DNA of 6,836 nt from Planctomycetota bacterium (GTDB lineage Bacteria; Planctomycetota; Planctomycetia; Isosphaerales; Isosphaeraceae). The notes under the pieces were generated by a model. It saw only the letters and a program-made list of their open reading frames with translations, was not told the origin of the DNA and did no database searches. Below are positions 5,696-6,836 of the stretch, in pieces (the first letter of the stretch is position 1; each line of letters opens with the position of its first letter). Both the position numbers and the translations under genes were made by a program. The stretch is taken from the NCBI GenBank assembly GCA_021777685.1, contig JAJYDH010000358.1:1-6836 (forward strand), in the 5' to 3' direction.

Positions 5696-6836
5696 TCATA
5701 GCTCCGGCGAATGGGCCTCGGCCTGGGTGGCCGCCGCGAAGTGCTCACCGTTGCCCGCGATCTCGCCGATCGGGGCGGGCTTGAGGTCGAGGCCGATCGC
5801 GGCGGCGGTGCGCCTCGGCCGGGCCAGGAACTCGGAGAATCCCTGGATCACCACGTAGAAGACCGGCACGAAGAAGACGGCGAGGACCGTCGCGGCGATC
5901 ATCCCTCCGAAGACGGCCGTCCCCAGCGCCTGGCGGCTGGCGGCGCCGGCCCCCCGGGCGTTGACCAGCGGGACGATCCCGAGGATGAAGGCGAACGAGG
6001 TCATCAGGATCGGCCGGAACCGCAGACGAGACGCCTTCACGGCCGAGTCGATCAGGCCTTCCCCCTTGGCCCGAAGCTCGCGGGCGAACTCGACGATCAG
6101 GATCGCGTTCTTGCTCGCCAGGGCGATGATCAGCACGATGCCGATCTGGGTGTAGATGTTGATGTCCATCCCCCGGATCGCAACCGCGGCCACCGTGCCC
6201 AGCAAGGCCAGGGGGACGACCAGGATCACCGCGGCGGGCGTCAGCCAGCTCTCGTACTGGGCGGCCAGGACGAGGTAGACCAGCAGGACCGCCAGCGCGA
6301 AGATGTAGACCGCCTGCGAGCCGACCTTCTTCTCCTGGTACGACATCCCGGTCCACTCGAAGCCCACGCCGGGCGGGAACTTGGCGTCGGCCATCTGCTC
6401 CATGAGCTTGAGCGCCTGGCCCGAGCTGAACCCGGCCGCCGCCTCGCCCGAGATCGACGAGGACGGGTAGAGGTTGTACCGGGTGATGATCTGAGGGCCG
6501 AGCGACTCCCGGATGTTGGCCAGGGTGCCCAGAGGGAGCATCGACCCCGCGCCGTTCCTGACCTCCAGGTGGCGGATGTCGTCGGGCTTGAGCCGGAATT
6601 GCTGATCGGCCTGGACCCGGACCTGGAACGTCCGGCCGAACAGGTTGAAGTCGTTGACGTAGGCCGAGCCCATCGACGATTGCAGGGTGTTGAAGACGTT
6701 GTTCAGGGGAACGTCGAGGCTCTTGGCCTTGACGCGGTCGATGTCGGCGTAGAGCTGGGGGACGCCCGAGCGGAAGACGGTCTGGAGCGAGCGGAGCTTC
6801 GGCTTGCCCCCCCCCTGCTGGCCGTTGCCGTCGTGG
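5696..6836 (-). CDS. RND multidrug efflux transporter (AcrB/HAE1 family), C-terminal part
   Basis: This is the inner-membrane pump of a tripartite efflux system, exporting hydrophobic compounds in exchange for protons. The frame is open to the window edge, so 379 residues are visible of a protein normally about 1040 long. The ATG at 6673 is internal: upstream the frame still reads RND sequence ('PQLYADIDRVKAKSLDVPL'). Landmarks are 'GSAYVNDFNLFGRTFQV' and 'YNLYPSSSISGEAAAG' (docking/porter domains), 'EWTGMSYQEKK', then five membrane segments: the first at 'AVYIFALAVLLVYLVLAAQYESW', later ones with 'YTQIGIVLIIALASKNAILIVEFA', 'RPILMTSFAFILGIVPL' and 'VLAVFFVPVFYVVI'. The relay residues equivalent to AcrB K940 (codon 6112-6110), R971 (6022-6020) and T978 (6001-5999) are all present; the paired aspartates of TM4 lie outside the window. 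A polar tail of about 40 residues ends in HSPEL. The periplasmic adaptor gene would be expected beyond the right edge. Substrates cannot be predicted. Confidence 0.96.
   Translation of the reverse strand, partial: HDGNGQQGGGKPKLRSLQTVFRSGVPQLYADIDRVKAKSLDVPLNNVFNTLQSSMGSAYVNDFNLFGRTFQVRVQADQQFRLKPDDIRHLEVRNGAGSMLPLGTLANIRESLGPQIITRYNLYPSSSISGEAAAGFSSGQALKLMEQMADAKFPPGVGFEWTGMSYQEKKVGSQAVYIFALAVLLVYLVLAAQYESWLTPAAVILVVPLALLGTVAAVAIRGMDINIYTQIGIVLIIALASKNAILIVEFARELRAKGEGLIDSAVKASRLRFRPILMTSFAFILGIVPLVNARGAGAASRQALGTAVFGGMIAATVLAVFFVPVFYVVIQGFSEFLARPRRTAAAIGLDLKPAPIGEIAGNGEHFAAATQAEAHSPEL

Noticed and set aside
5313..5699. Minus-strand open frame (128 codons) whose ATG overlaps the RND stop as ATGA
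   Set aside because: The overlap looks operon-like, but the translation is Pro/Arg/Ser-rich repeat-derived sequence ('SSPLAPSPRHSPARG') with no domain, and it crosses both the repeat zone and the antitoxin-like remnant.
5961..6155. Short plus-strand open frame (64 codons) inside the RND gene
   Set aside because: Antisense to the highly conserved TM region carrying the K940, R971 and T978 equivalents; no independent signal.
5696..6673. ATG at 6673 as the start of the RND gene
   Set aside because: Upstream codons to the window edge continue as conserved RND sequence, so this Met is internal.

Overview
The window is about 70% GC (by eye) and reads as chromosomal DNA from a planctomycete, most likely the Isosphaeraceae/Gemmataceae side of the phylum. 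Three protein-level cues support this: a large multi-pass membrane protein with a TPR tail of a type common there, a tiny protein with an 'LQFSL' N-terminus followed by a hydrophobic stretch, and a secreted DUF1080 (3-keto-disaccharide hydrolase-like) protein. This assignment is inference from memory of those families; no search was run.

Layout, left to right. Positions 1-3045 (+) hold the C-terminal 1014 residues of a membrane/TPR protein whose true start is probably left of the window. A 77-base gap with a hairpin follows, then a small membrane protein (3132-3368, +). That gene runs tail to tail into a minus-strand block, overlapping the DUF1080 gene (3352-3990, -) by 17 bases. The DUF1080 gene lies 51 bases downstream of a WbaZ-like family 4 glycosyltransferase gene (4042-5262, -), and the two probably share a transcript. 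A 433-base stretch without an intact gene (5263-5695) carries a possible promoter for the glycosyltransferase, a G/C-rich REP-like hairpin region and, on the plus strand, what looks like the 3' remnant of an XRE/HigA-type antitoxin gene. Positions 5696-6836 (-) are the C-terminal third of an AcrB/HAE1-type RND efflux transporter that continues past the right edge.

Functionally, the glycosyltransferase (cytoplasmic sugar transfer, probably for a surface glycan) and the DUF1080 protein (exported, probably acting on sugars) form a plausible carbohydrate-related pair. The RND pump and the membrane/TPR protein look unrelated to them. I found no tRNA, rRNA, CRISPR array, insertion sequence or complete phage or defence module. 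The most unusual spot is 5400-5700, where a repeat-like element abuts a truncated antitoxin-like fragment.
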